A DNA stretch of 64,000 bases from Paenibacillus roseus (GCF_016424485.1 NZ_JAELUP010000089.1:118012-182011); one strand, 5' to 3'; shown: positions 1-10,400, counted from the stretch's first letter. Notes: a model not told the origin generated them from the sequence alone. A program made the numbers and translations.

Positions 1-1
1 A

Positions 2-391
2 ACCATTGATCCCGAAAATACAACCGCAACCGGAGAGCTCTCTTCTTATCTGTTTGTGACAACGGCGAATGCACCTGCACCTGCAAACTTTGTCGCCACC
101 TTGGTGACCACAGAAACCATTACGATGAAGTGGGATGCTGTTCCCGGGGCAAAAACGTATACGTTTACGATCTCTGCCGACGGCAAACTTATCGAGACGA
201 AAGCGATCACGGCTCCATTAACTACGTATACGTATTCCGGTCTCAAGCCGGGGAAGCTTTATACCCTGCGAGTATCAGCGAATAACTCCAACGTCGCCGA
301 GATGATTGTGAGTACAGATGGATTGGGTTCGCTCCCTTCTACGCTCAAAATTGTAATGGATGGAAAAACATATACGGCCACACCTTACTAA
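2..391 (+). CDS. C-terminal end of a secreted FnIII-domain protein (partial)
   Basis: The reading frame is open from base 2 to the TAA at 389-391, so this is the 3' end of a gene that begins outside the window. It holds one fibronectin type III domain, with the W-D-A-V-P turn followed by Y-T-F-T-I and L-K-P-G-K-L-Y-T-L-R-V strands, and a short tail ending in T-A-T-P-Y. The RHS gene follows 32 bases later behind a strong ribosome binding site, so the two are probably one operon. At the right edge of the window an RCC1/FnIII protein also directly precedes an RHS gene, so this fragment may be the end of a comparable large repeat protein. That is an inference, because only the last domain is visible. 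The FnIII call is fairly sure; the identity of the whole protein is not. Confidence 0.7.
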   Translation, partial: TIDPENTTATGELSSYLFVTTANAPAPANFVATLVTTETITMKWDAVPGAKTYTFTISADGKLIETKAITAPLTTYTYSGLKPGKLYTLRVSANNSNVAEMIVSTDGLGSLPSTLKIVMDGKTYTATPY

Positions 392-423
392 GAACTTGCA
401 CAGGTGCAATTGGAGGATCCATA

Positions 424-3400
424 ATGAGACAGGCTATTCAAAAATGTTTGCTGATATTCTTTTCGATTATGTTGTTGTTTACAAGTCTTCCCGTTGGCGT
501 ATTGTCTGCTGAAGCCGTAGAACAATCCCCCGAGCCATACGAAATAGAACCTGAAATTGTGAATAAAAGTGAAGCGTTGGCGAAAGCCTACCAGATTGAA
601 CAAGCGACTATTCAAGGGCTGCTTGATGAGGGGTATACAGCTGAAGAAGTGAACCTGGCTTTGCAACTCAAAGATGCGGAATCACTGACCTTCGAGGATG
701 CTTTGGGATCAGCGAAGAGAGTCCCCTTGAATCGCTCCGAAGAAAGCAGTGATTCTATAGTCGGAGAAGCCCCCCGGCTTCATCAACCACTAGGGGAAGC
801 GTATGTTGCGAATAGCATGCGGGCTGCAGCAGCTGCAAATGGGCCTATAAACCCTGTAAATGAAGAAACGATAAAAAATGTCAACACCAAGGTTGACCAG
901 GCCCCTTATAAACTGGATGCTTCCAGCGAGTCGGTATCGACGTTTGATGGAAGTCTCAACGTTTCGGCTACCGATCTGATGCTTCCGGGAAGGAATGGAC
1001 TTTCATTTGCATTAACGCGTACCTACAGTTCATCGGATGCCAATTATTTCGATATCAGTACAGAGTATGTTTTCAGTTCAGCTTCCTATCAGGTTGTCAT
1101 CGAAGCCATCGTTGAAAAATATGAAATGATGTACTCCACCGTTTTTAATATGAATCAAGTCCGGGAGTATGCAAGCTGTGCTTCAGGAGCGTTAGAGACC
1201 AGCCGTCCGATTGGAGTCAGTACGTGGGTGCTCAATAACCAAAACCGTAGTCAAACGGAAGTTTCCAAGCAAACGGACGCGATGAACCGGGTAAAACCGC
1301 AAGATTCCACCCCATGGTCTAGTTGTGTATCCGGGTATAAAAAAAGAGACGTCTTTAATTATTATGCCAACAGCCCTGCTCAGACGGTAGCACTAGCAAA
1401 GCATGCTGTCAAAATTGGAGAAGGCAAGAAAGAGACTGTCGTGTATGAGGTCTATGCCACAGAAGCGGAGGCTATACAGAGCAAACAGAAACTGGAACAG
1501 TATTTTGCTGATTACGGGTACTTGGTTGCCTATGACTGGGATCAGAATATGGAATATCGCTATAAAAAAGAAACGCCGAACGCGGTTCAAATCAAGGTGA
1601 TTCCTTTCTACACGCCTAAAAATCGAAGTGATAAAACGATTCATGACAAACTGTTTCCCATCGGAAAAGGATGGAGCTGGAATATCCCCTATATCAAAGA
1701 GGGGAAATATATCAGTTTGGGTTCCGAGGGCACGTATGAAATTAACGGTAGTAAATTAAAGGGTTACCAATGGGACGATCTTACCTTTAAAACGCAGACG
1801 GGCTCCATACTGGTGAATGGTACCAATCAGAGCTATGCCTATTCACTGAGCGCTATGGACGGCAAACAATATTATTTCGATGCAGCGGGGAAATTGCTCA
1901 AAATTACCGATGCCTACAACAATTTTATTGATTTTGGCTATACCTTTGTGAGTGCCTATAATACCAACTTGCTTAGCAGCATCACGGATCCGATAGGCAA
2001 TCAAATTCAAATTTCCTACTCGTCTACCGCCGTGACGCTTACTTACGGGGATCGGACCGTAAGCTACCAGAAAACAGCGATAACGGAACAAGGAAAAACA
2101 ATTGAAATCCTGGATCGTGTCCTTGACCCTCAAAACCGGACAACACGTTATCGCTATAAAGAGAAGAATGATGTTCGTTACAATATGATCGGGAGTAGTT
2201 TACAGTCCGGGGTCGGGAACGGTTATGCCCTCCTAACCACGGTTATTCATCCAACGGGTGCAGAAACCGTGTATGAATATGGGGAAACACCGGTTACACG
2301 ATTCGTAGGCCCCGATGCGGTCATGCAAACCTACCGAATGCAATGGCGGGAAGACCGCGTATTATACCAGAACCCATTGACCCAGCAAACGACATATGAG
2401 GCGAGTAATCGCATGAATATCACGTATACCGGGGACTATGCGAGTTCCTATGGGAGCAATGCGACCTTCTCTTCCACAGTAGATAACGTGCTATCGAAGA
2501 CCACCTATCAATTTGATAAAGTCTATGTCAGTGCAACGTTGCCAACAGAATACTATTTGACCCGAACCGAACAGATTCAATCTGGATTAGAGATCACTCA
2601 GCAAATGACGTATGACCGGACACGACGGTTAACCGTTCCATTGTCGACTACAATGACGTATAAAGATACCCAAAGTGGCGCGAGTCAAACGGTCAGTACG
2701 AGTCAACAATTTGATTCATTAGGGAATCGGCTTTCTTCGACAAATGAGTTAGGGGTAACCATTACGTACACGTATCACCCCAACACGCATCTGATCCAAA
2801 CGATTACGCAGCCAACTTCGGCAACGGAGACGATTTTTACGGAGGTGACCAAGACTGCGCAAGGTGATCCTGATGTCGTGAAGGTTACGGGTACCAACAG
2901 CAGCGGTCCCCTATGGGCCAGGTATGACTATGATTATGATAGCTACGGCAATTTAATTAGAAAGACAACCAATATAGATCCGGCAGATCTAAGCAAGGTT
3001 GTGGTGCAAAATTACGAATACGGTTATCAATCTGCTTTTCTGACTCGCCAGTACGCCAGCGGTCTGGATGCGAACAATCAAGCCTTTACCGTTGAAGTAA
3101 AAGCCGAGTATAATCCGTTAACTGGAGAAATGAACGCCTATACGGATGGCATGCAAAATAAGACGATGTACCAGTATGATAAAATTGGGCGATTAACAAA
3201 AGTCACGAACCCGGACTCCACCACGTCAAGCATCGCCTATCAGGATGCGAGCAATGTGATGACGCAAGTGAACGAAGCCGGGGCAAAGACGGAATTGCGG
3301 TATAATCCGCTCGGTCTACCGGATCAGATTGGCCTGTATGTCCATGGCAGTTATGTGGCTAAAAACAAATATGTTTATGATGCCTATGGGCGGAAAGTGG

Positions 3401-5862
3401 TCGAGGAAGATGCGCTCGGCAACCAGACCAAAACCGACTATCAGCCTCAATCCTGGGGACTCCGAATCGTGACCACCCCGCCAAGCGGGAGCCCGTCTAT
3501 TGTAGAAGATAACCTGATCACACGGACATCTACAGCGATGGATGGACTCGGGAATCAAGTAGCGACCACACGGGATATCATACAGCGCCCGATACAAACG
3601 AGTGAAACGAAAGTCCATTCAGCAACGCCTTCGCAGACGAAAGTGATCCAGACGGAGAAGCTGACGTATGATTACTTGGGAAATGTCAAGACACAAGAGA
3701 ATGGCGCCAACCAAGTCACACACTTCAGCTATGACGGGCTAGGCAGGCTGAGTACGGTTACTACGCCACTGGCGGAGACAACAAGCTATACCTATGACTT
3801 GACGGGAAATCTGCTTACGCTAACAGCCCCTGATGGTTCCATTACGAAAAAGTCGTACGATAGTCTGGGACGGGTCATCCGAAGCCAGAAGCCAGCCAGT
3901 GTGGAAGAAACCTATTTCTATGACGGCAATGGAAACGTTTCGAAGCGTCAGGATGCCAACGGCCATACCTTGCACTATACGTATGGTGCTAGAAATCAAT
4001 TGCTGGCTCGTTCGGATGGCTCCCAAACAGACCGGTTTACCTACACAGCGGACGGCTTGCGCCAATCGATGCAAGACAGTACAGGTACGACCAGCTACGT
4101 GTACGATGATGCAACCCGAAAACTCGTGACCGTCGGATTCCCGGATGCCAAAACCGTCCAGTACACGTATGATGAAAGAGGAAATACGAAGTCGCTAACC
4201 GGGCCGTTCAATGACGCCGCGACGTATGCATACGATGCCCAGAACCGTTTGACTTCGATCAATAACGGTACAGAAGCGGCTTATGGTTATTATACAAATG
4301 GGATGCTAAAAACCATTACGCAAGGCAACGGTGTCGTTGCGGCTTATCAGTATACCGGGCTGGAGCTTACGCAATTATCGTATAGCGGTTCAGGGATGTC
4401 GCCGGTTACGTATTCGTATGTCTATGATGATGCGAAAAATATATCGGAGCGCTCGAAAAATGAAGGGAAGGATCGGTTTACGTATGATGCTGTCAACCGG
4501 ATTAAAACGTCCACCCTCAATAACGAAGTGTATACGTATGATGCCCGTGGAAATCGCGAAAGTTTAGAAGGAGACCGGCTGGCGGAGTTGACGGATGCCG
4601 CGTATACGTATGACAACTACAATCGTCTAACGAAAGTAAAGCGCGGGACGCAAGGAGAAGTAGCGTACAAATATAATGGCGATGGTTTCATGGTTGAACG
4701 CACTGAAGGCGGAGTGACGACCCGTTACTACTACAGTGGAAATGAAATCATTGCCGAGGGTCGTGTCGATGCGAACGGGACCGTCACGAAAATCGCCAGC
4801 TATGTGCGTGGCATTCAATTAAATAGCCGCACGGATCATGCAGGTGTTAAAGCGTACTATATGCAAAATGGACACGGTGACGTCGAATATGTGGTCGACA
4901 GCAGCCGCAAAATCGTGAATCAGTATACGTACGACATCTGGGGAAATCTCACGGACAAAACAGAAACGACAGGCAATCCATTTTTGTATGCCGGGGAATA
5001 TTGGGATTCGTCCACGCAGTTGCAATATTTGCGGGCACGCTGGTATGATCCAGGTACAGGACGGTTTATATCTAGGGATACGTATGAGGGGGAATTGAAT
5101 AGTCCGCTGAGTCAGAACCTGTATACGTATGTTATAAATAATCCGTTACGGTATATTGATCCGAGTGGGAATTATTGTGTATCAAAAGATGGAGATTATG
5201 CACATTCTGGTGCGTGTGGCGATTTACGAACATCGTACTGGTTCTCTGATGAAGCCGGTCAGATGATAGTCAAGAACGGTATTCTTGTAGGCATGTCGCA
5301 AAATGGGGGGGCTACTCGTTCGTACCAGAATGCAATAAAAAAAGGGCAAGCGATAAAGTGGAATGCTTGGTATAGTACATCTAAACCTACCGAAAGAAAT
5401 CCTGGCCCCGTCACTGAACAGAACAGACATACTAATCAGACTAAGATAATAGAATTAAAAAATTTAGGAGAAAGTTGGAATAATTTTAATACAAAATTTC
5501 AATTTAATACCTCTGAACTTGGGGTGTACACTTCCTACTCAGTTTATGGAAATGGTATAGACTTAAATTTTAAAAACGGGAACAAATTAAGAGTAGAGTT
5601 TTCGATCGGTAATGCAGAGATGGGAATTTATTTTGATGATAAAGGCTCTTTTTTCTTAGGGGCTAATTTTACTGCGGGAATTGCTGATTTTACTTATTTT
5701 AATAAAATCAATAATAGTTCTTATTATTTATCTTTCAACATATCAGTTTCTGTACTAACATATGGGGCGTATGTGAAAAATAGTGGAGGAACTTACAAAT
5801 TTCATGTCGCTTTAGGAGAAGGAGGGATTGGTGCAGGTATCGGTATGACACAGATAAAATAA
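424..5862 (+). CDS. Secreted RHS/YD-repeat protein with RHS core and variable C-terminal tip
   Basis: The ATG at 424 is preceded by GGAGG about 8 bases upstream. The 1812-residue product starts with a Sec signal peptide (about 1-29, hydrophobic core then V-L-S-A). A helical pre-domain (about 45-100) follows, then a shell-entry segment around 170-206 and an unusual 150-residue insertion. Dozens of Y-D-x-x-G-N/R-L repeats run from about 490 to 1530. The diagnostic RHS core lies at about 1535-1582 (Y-L-R-A-R-W-Y-D-P-x-T-G-R-F-I-S-R-D, ending D-P-S-G-N-Y). In known RHS proteins this core closes a cocoon and is cleaved to release a C-terminal toxin. Here the 233-residue tip after D-P-S-G is AT-rich, unlike the core, and ends in a Gly-rich segment (E-G-G-I-G-A-G-I-G). 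I recognise no catalytic motif in it. Polymorphic-toxin function is an inference from architecture; a surface or adhesion role is possible. Confidence 0.9.
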   Translation: MRQAIQKCLLIFFSIMLLFTSLPVGVLSAEAVEQSPEPYEIEPEIVNKSEALAKAYQIEQATIQGLLDEGYTAEEVNLALQLKDAESLTFEDALGSAKRVPLNRSEESSDSIVGEAPRLHQPLGEAYVANSMRAAAAANGPINPVNEETIKNVNTKVDQAPYKLDASSESVSTFDGSLNVSATDLMLPGRNGLSFALTRTYSSSDANYFDISTEYVFSSASYQVVIEAIVEKYEMMYSTVFNMNQVREYASCASGALETSRPIGVSTWVLNNQNRSQTEVSKQTDAMNRVKPQDSTPWSSCVSGYKKRDVFNYYANSPAQTVALAKHAVKIGEGKKETVVYEVYATEAEAIQSKQKLEQYFADYGYLVAYDWDQNMEYRYKKETPNAVQIKVIPFYTPKNRSDKTIHDKLFPIGKGWSWNIPYIKEGKYISLGSEGTYEINGSKLKGYQWDDLTFKTQTGSILVNGTNQSYAYSLSAMDGKQYYFDAAGKLLKITDAYNNFIDFGYTFVSAYNTNLLSSITDPIGNQIQISYSSTAVTLTYGDRTVSYQKTAITEQGKTIEILDRVLDPQNRTTRYRYKEKNDVRYNMIGSSLQSGVGNGYALLTTVIHPTGAETVYEYGETPVTRFVGPDAVMQTYRMQWREDRVLYQNPLTQQTTYEASNRMNITYTGDYASSYGSNATFSSTVDNVLSKTTYQFDKVYVSATLPTEYYLTRTEQIQSGLEITQQMTYDRTRRLTVPLSTTMTYKDTQSGASQTVSTSQQFDSLGNRLSSTNELGVTITYTYHPNTHLIQTITQPTSATETIFTEVTKTAQGDPDVVKVTGTNSSGPLWARYDYDYDSYGNLIRKTTNIDPADLSKVVVQNYEYGYQSAFLTRQYASGLDANNQAFTVEVKAEYNPLTGEMNAYTDGMQNKTMYQYDKIGRLTKVTNPDSTTSSIAYQDASNVMTQVNEAGAKTELRYNPLGLPDQIGLYVHGSYVAKNKYVYDAYGRKVVEEDALGNQTKTDYQPQSWGLRIVTTPPSGSPSIVEDNLITRTSTAMDGLGNQVATTRDIIQRPIQTSETKVHSATPSQTKVIQTEKLTYDYLGNVKTQENGANQVTHFSYDGLGRLSTVTTPLAETTSYTYDLTGNLLTLTAPDGSITKKSYDSLGRVIRSQKPASVEETYFYDGNGNVSKRQDANGHTLHYTYGARNQLLARSDGSQTDRFTYTADGLRQSMQDSTGTTSYVYDDATRKLVTVGFPDAKTVQYTYDERGNTKSLTGPFNDAATYAYDAQNRLTSINNGTEAAYGYYTNGMLKTITQGNGVVAAYQYTGLELTQLSYSGSGMSPVTYSYVYDDAKNISERSKNEGKDRFTYDAVNRIKTSTLNNEVYTYDARGNRESLEGDRLAELTDAAYTYDNYNRLTKVKRGTQGEVAYKYNGDGFMVERTEGGVTTRYYYSGNEIIAEGRVDANGTVTKIASYVRGIQLNSRTDHAGVKAYYMQNGHGDVEYVVDSSRKIVNQYTYDIWGNLTDKTETTGNPFLYAGEYWDSSTQLQYLRARWYDPGTGRFISRDTYEGELNSPLSQNLYTYVINNPLRYIDPSGNYCVSKDGDYAHSGACGDLRTSYWFSDEAGQMIVKNGILVGMSQNGGATRSYQNAIKKGQAIKWNAWYSTSKPTERNPGPVTEQNRHTNQTKIIELKNLGESWNNFNTKFQFNTSELGVYTSYSVYGNGIDLNFKNGNKLRVEFSIGNAEMGIYFDDKGSFFLGANFTAGIADFTYFNKINNSSYYLSFNISVSVLTYGAYVKNSGGTYKFHVALGEGGIGAGIGMTQIK

Positions 5863-5875
5863 TATTAAACTAATT

Positions 5876-5915
5876 GGGGCGTTCCAAACGTCAAATAATT
5901 AACAGAGGACGCTCC
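5876..5915 (+). terminator. Weak hairpin after the RHS gene
   Basis: The arms 5876-5885 (GGGGCGTTCC) and 5907-5915 (GGACGCTCC) pair with one wobble and one bulge, just downstream of the RHS stop codon. There is no long T tract, so termination is only possible. Confidence 0.4.
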
Positions 5916-6265
5916 ATTCTCAAAATTATAATTTAACTCTGGTGAAATTCAAAGTAATTGAATAAATTACGAATTAATTTTTTACCTGTCCCGTGATGTT
6001 TGTTCGATTACTTACAATTTTCGTTTAAAAAAATGAATATTTATACGGCTCAAAACAGTAATCAATGCTTGACAGCCGTATTGGCGAGATTCAGCTTACC
6101 AGTGTCCCGAAAACTCAGTGTTTCATTGAAAGCATTGTATTGTCCGAACGGTAAATCAAGTCAAGTACTGATTTCGATTTTGAGCCAATTATAATTATCA
6201 TTTTTTTAAGGCCAAATTAGCTTAAAAGAGAGTTTTGGAGTGAATTTTATAAAGGGAGTAAAATT
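5916..6265. other. AT-rich gap between RHS gene and the small membrane ORF
   Basis: I find no convincing gene here. The plus strand has a short open frame (6000-6194) without a ribosome binding site. Read on the minus strand, the segment around 6065-6125 gives F-R-D-T-G-K-L-N-L-A-N-T-A-V-K-H and a stop, which could be the 3' end of a decayed transposase, but I cannot assign a family. The string ACCTGTCCCGTGA near 5993 and its partial inverse near 6100 could be transposon-end scars. Confidence 0.3.
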
Positions 6266-6487
6266 ATGGATTTCATAAAAAAAACTATCTGTTTTTTATT
6301 TGGAATAAAAAACAGAATATTAATTGAAGATTGGATCACTTTTTTACTTGTCATGTTAGCATCAATGCTATTAGTTTGTCACTTGATTGTTTATTTAAAC
6401 GGAATTTTATTTTTAAAGGGAATTGCTGTTTTAATAACGTTTATTTTCATTTATAGAATCCGAAGATTTTTTAGAGAAAGAAGATGA
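6266..6487 (+). CDS. Small two-helix membrane protein, candidate immunity protein
   Basis: The ATG at 6266 is preceded by AAGGGAG at good spacing (9 bases). The 73-residue product has two hydrophobic segments (about 22-43 and 46-65) and a basic end (Y-R-I-R-R-F-F-R-E-R-R). It has no recognised family. It is the first gene behind the RHS toxin tip and shares its AT-rich composition; small membrane proteins in this position are often immunity proteins. The next open frame continues in a different phase across its end, so this may be the N-terminal half of one frameshifted protein rather than a complete gene. Confidence 0.5.
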   Translation: MDFIKKTICFLFGIKNRILIEDWITFLLVMLASMLLVCHLIVYLNGILFLKGIAVLITFIFIYRIRRFFRERR

Positions 6488-6533
6488 TATTATTACAGCG
6501 GCGGCAATTCTTTCTATCATTTTTGTTGTTTTT

Positions 6534-6803
6534 ATGTGGTATTGGATATATTATCAAAATCCTGTGGTAATAATAAATTGTTTAGTCATTGAAAAGCATT
6601 CGGAAGAAATCTATTCGATGGGAAATAATTTTGTTTCAAGAAAGCTAATTTTACTAACAGATAATATGGAGAAGATCGAACTTGTCGTAAAAAGGAAAAA
6701 ATTATATGACGAAATTATTTGCAGACAACGTGCAACTATTCAATACAGAGGTAATTTTCTGGAGAAGTATACAGTATTAACTGCTAATTGCGATGATATT
6801 TAA
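6534..6803 (+). CDS. Small membrane-anchored protein lacking a proper start (possible frameshift continuation)
   Basis: The frame is open from 6438 to the stop at 6803, but the first ATG is at 6534 and has no ribosome binding site. Upstream of that ATG the frame already reads like protein: an acidic stretch E-K-E-D-D then a transmembrane helix A-A-A-I-L-S-I-I-F-V-V-F. A beta-rich outer domain follows, with C-L-V-I-E-K-H-S-E-E and Y-D-E-I-I-C-R-Q-R-A-T-I-Q-Y-R-G-N-F. The preceding ORF ends in another phase over the same bases, so a single indel between about 6438 and 6487 would join both into one protein of about 180 residues. Alternatively it uses an unusual start. The function is unknown; an immunity role for the RHS tip is inferred from position only. 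Confidence 0.45.
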   Translation: MWYWIYYQNPVVIINCLVIEKHSEEIYSMGNNFVSRKLILLTDNMEKIELVVKRKKLYDEIICRQRATIQYRGNFLEKYTVLTANCDDI

Positions 6804-6986
6804 AATACATGAAAAATCACTAGCGTTGCATTAATATTCTCAGAATCTTCATAAAATCTGTGTAATTTGGTTTTGTGCAAAAAAATCCTTTATATATGGA
6901 ATGGAGAGGTAGACCTGTCCATAAATCCAGAGTCTGTAAATAGTTTGTGTAAACTCCAAAAATCAATAAAAAGGTTGGGAGAACAC

Positions 6987-7229
6987 ATGGAACTGTGGAC
7001 GAAAGAGCAACTGAGAGCCTTTATAAAAAGAAAATAAGCTGGTAACCGCACAGGATGCACAAAACGGTTTAAAGAATTATTTGCCGAAACCATCCAGGAA
7101 ATAATGGAGGCGTAGACGGACACCCATCTCGGCTACGCCAAGCATGACATGACCGAAAAAACAACAGCAAATTCTATAAATGGTAATATATGTAACAAGA
7201 AGAATGCTAGCGAGTATAGAGAGCAGGAT
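6987..7229 (+). pseudogene. IS256-family transposase remnant (N-terminal part)
   Basis: Conceptual translation with corrections gives the typical IS256 N-terminus: W-T-K-E-Q-L-R-A-F-I, then K-L-V-T-A-Q-D-A-Q-N, L-F-A-E-T-I-Q-E, D-T-H-L-G-Y-A-K-H-D-M-T-E-K, N-S-x-N-G-N and S-E-Y-x-E-Q-D. Frameshifts and in-frame stops (TAA soon after F-I-K, TAG replacing a Glu codon) show it is dead. Upstream sequence from about 6905 may be the element's left end. The match stops abruptly near 7229, where unrelated DNA begins. Confidence 0.75.
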
Positions 7230-7279
7230 AAGTTGGACAATTTATTTTACCAGAAGAGTTTTTAGTTTAAGACGGGTTG

Positions 7280-7348
7280 TCAAGCTAAGTGCGACAGTTC
7301 TTTCATGCAGGCTTCGTAAGCGGATTTCCAGTTTAGGCATTTACGGAG
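7280..7348 (-). pseudogene. IS30-family transposase 3' end remnant
   Basis: On the minus strand this encodes L-R-K-C-L-N-W-K-S-A-Y-E-A-C-M-K-E-L-S-H-L-A and a stop. This matches the conserved C-terminus of IS30-type transposases (usually L-N-W-K-T/S-P-Y-E-x-F, then H-L and a stop). Only the last roughly 22 codons are recognisable; no other part of the element was found. It abuts the IS256 remnant, marking this as an insertion hot spot. Confidence 0.55.
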
Positions 7349-7436
7349 ATATGTTATTAAGCAAGGAAAAAGTAAGATGATGTCGTATTGATATATTCTT
7401 TAGTATTAATATAGAAATTATGGAGGCGGAGAATTC
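7349..7436. promoter_or_regulatory. Short region upstream of the RCC1 gene with strong RBS
   Basis: The sequence is AT-rich (TTGATATATTC and AGTATTAATATAG), suitable for a promoter, but no clear -35/-10 pair stands out. TGGAGGCGGAG at about 7421-7431 is the ribosome binding site for the ATG at 7437. Confidence 0.3.
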
Positions 7437-10400
7437 ATGCATTTGAGCAGGGGATTAAAGTTTTTGGCAGTAGTGCTTTCTTTTTTTATGTTGTTTTCAC
7501 TAACGAATGCAAGCGTTTTTGCTAATTCGAATGGAACTGCTGAAAAAAAACAATCAATACAAAGTGTGAAAGAGCTTGTCGATCAACGTACTCGCTACAG
7601 CAAAACCTTTCTAAACAAAGATGGGTCAACGAGAGTCGATTCTTCTGAGGAGTCTATTAACTACTTTGACGGTCGAGTCTGGCGGGAGATTGATACGACG
7701 ATTCGCAAGTCGGAACCCAACTCCGAATATTCGCATCACATGCTAACAAACAATTTTAATGTGAAGTTAAACAATAAAAATAATAAACAGAAAATCCAGT
7801 TTTCTCTGGAGAATAGATCTGTTACATACCACGCACTGGGAATGAACAATGTCGATGGGGTAGTAAAGGGCAATAAGCTAACCTTCTCTCAGGCATGGAG
7901 AAGTACCGATATGGAATACGAGATTCAGAACGATGAACTTAAGATGGAGCTACATCTGGCAGATAAGAAGGCGCCAAAGAAATTCTCGTTTGAATTCACG
8001 ACGGAGAACGTAGAACACCGGATAAACCCGGACGGTTCAATCGACTTTTTCGAACCTAATGGGAGAATCTCCTTTCAAATTCCTCGCATGTGGGTGATCG
8101 ATGCTTCAAGCGATGAGAAGCGATACGATAAGCTGGATGTCATTGTAACCAAACGTGGGAGTCAAACGGTTCTGGAGCTGACGTTGGACAATAAGGGGTT
8201 GCAATATCCCATTGTTATTGACCCGACAACGTCGTTGGCGGTTGATGCTGGCGGCGGTCATTCGTTAGAGTTGAAAAGTGACGGAACGGTATGGGCATGG
8301 GGAGCAAATGGTGATGGTCAATTAGGGGATGGAACGACTACACAGCGTACTACCCCCGTGCAAGTGAGCGGTTTAACCAATGTTATCGCTGTAGCAGGGG
8401 GCTCCAATCACTCCTTAGCCGTCAAACAAGATGGAACGGTATGGGCGTGGGGATACAATCGATATGGTCAATTAGGAGATGGAACGACTATACAGCGTAC
8501 TACCCCCGTGCAAGTGAGTGGTTTAACCAATGTCATTTCTGTCGTAGCAGGAGATCATCACTCCTTGGCTATCAAACAGGATGGAACGGTATGGGTGTGG
8601 GGATACAATAGCTTTGGTCAATTAGGAGATGGAACGAAATCGGATCGGACTACCCCCGTGCAAGTGAGCGGATTGAACAATGTCATTTCTGTATCTGCAG
8701 CAAGAGAACATTCCCTGGCGCTCAAACAGGATGGAACAATATGGACCTGGGGGAATAACAATCGAGGTCAATTAGGAGATGGAACGAGATCAGAACGTAC
8801 TACACCCGTGCAAGTGAGTGGTTTAACCAGTGTCATTTCTGTCGTAGCAGGAGCATATCACTCCCTGGCTATCAAACAGGATGGAACGATATGGGCGTGG
8901 GGATACAATGCCATGGGTCAATTAGGTAATGGAACAGGTATAGATCATAGTATTATACCCATGCAAGTAATAAACCTAAACAACGTTAGGGCGGTAGCAG
9001 CAGGAGGGCATCATTCCCTCGCTATCAAACAGGATGGGACGGTATGGGCGTGGGGAAGCAACCTTAACGGTGAACTGGGAGATGGAACAAATACAAACCG
9101 TTATACTCCTGTACAGGTGACTGGATTGTCGGATGTTATCGCAGTAGAAGCAGGGAATGCCCATTCCATAGCATTCCAACAAGATGGAACGGTATGGACG
9201 TGGGGTTTGAACTTTAACGGTCAATTAGGAGATGGAACGACTGCATACCGTGCTGCCCCTGTGCAAGTGATCGGCTTAACAAATACTAGGGCTGCTGCGG
9301 CAGGAAGTACGCATTCAATAGCTGTTAAACAGGATGGAACGGTATGGGAGTGGGGGGAGCGAACGGACTCTTATAAAATAAAACAACTGACCAGCCTAAG
9401 CAATGTTGAGGCTGTGGTTGCGAGAGGCGGTTCTTCCTTAGCTGTGAAACAGGACGGAACGCTGTGGGCGTGGGGCGATAATAGTAACGGTCAATTGGGG
9501 AATGGGACGACTGCATATCGTGTTACTACCCCCGTGCAAGTGAGCGGCTTAACCAATGTCATGGCTGCTGCGGCAGGAGATACATACTCCCTAGCTGTCA
9601 AACAGGATGGAACAGTATGGGCGTGGGGTGCAAATAATTACGGTCAATTGGGGGATGGAACGACTATAGGTCGTACTACCCCCGTGCAAGTGAGTGGATT
9701 AACCGACGTTATTGCTGTTGCAGGAGGCAATTCTCATTCCCTGGCCGTCAAGCAGGATGGAACGGTATGGGCGTGGGGAAATAACGGCTCTGGTCGATTA
9801 GGAGATGGAACGCAATCGAATCGCATTACTCCTGTGCAAGTGAGTGGATTGAACAATGTCGTTTCTGTCTCAGCAGGATCGTCTTACTCTTTGGCGGTTA
9901 AACAGGATGGAACAGTATGGGCATGGGGAAGTAACGGAGCAGGTCAACTAGGAGATGGAACGTTTAATAATCGAGCTACACCTGTTCAAGTGAGTGGTCT
10001 AAATAATGTTAGAATTGCTTCTGGAGGAGGTTCACACTCGGTAGCTGTCAAAAATGACGGAACAGTATGGGTGTGGGGTACAAATAATTACGGTGAATTG
10101 GGGTTTGGAACGACAACGCCTGCATATCGTAATACCGCCGTGCAAGTGAGTGGTTTAGTCAATATCATTTCTGTCTCAGCAGGATCGTCTTACTCTTTGG
10201 CAGTTAAACAGGATGGGACGGTATGGGCGTGGGGAAATAACAGCTATGGTCAATTAGGAGATGAGACGAGGTTTACCGTTAAAAGGGTCGGAGCTATAGG
10301 CGCTCCAACAGAACTTAAAATTAACCGGCAATGGGGAACTAACGTGGACTTGACTTGGCTTGCTCCGGGCGGAGAAATAATTTCTTATGATATCTACAAT

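Noticed and set aside
8233..10266. Regular DNA repeats resembling an array such as CRISPR
   Set aside because: The period is about 150 bp, within an open frame, and the repeats encode RCC1 units.
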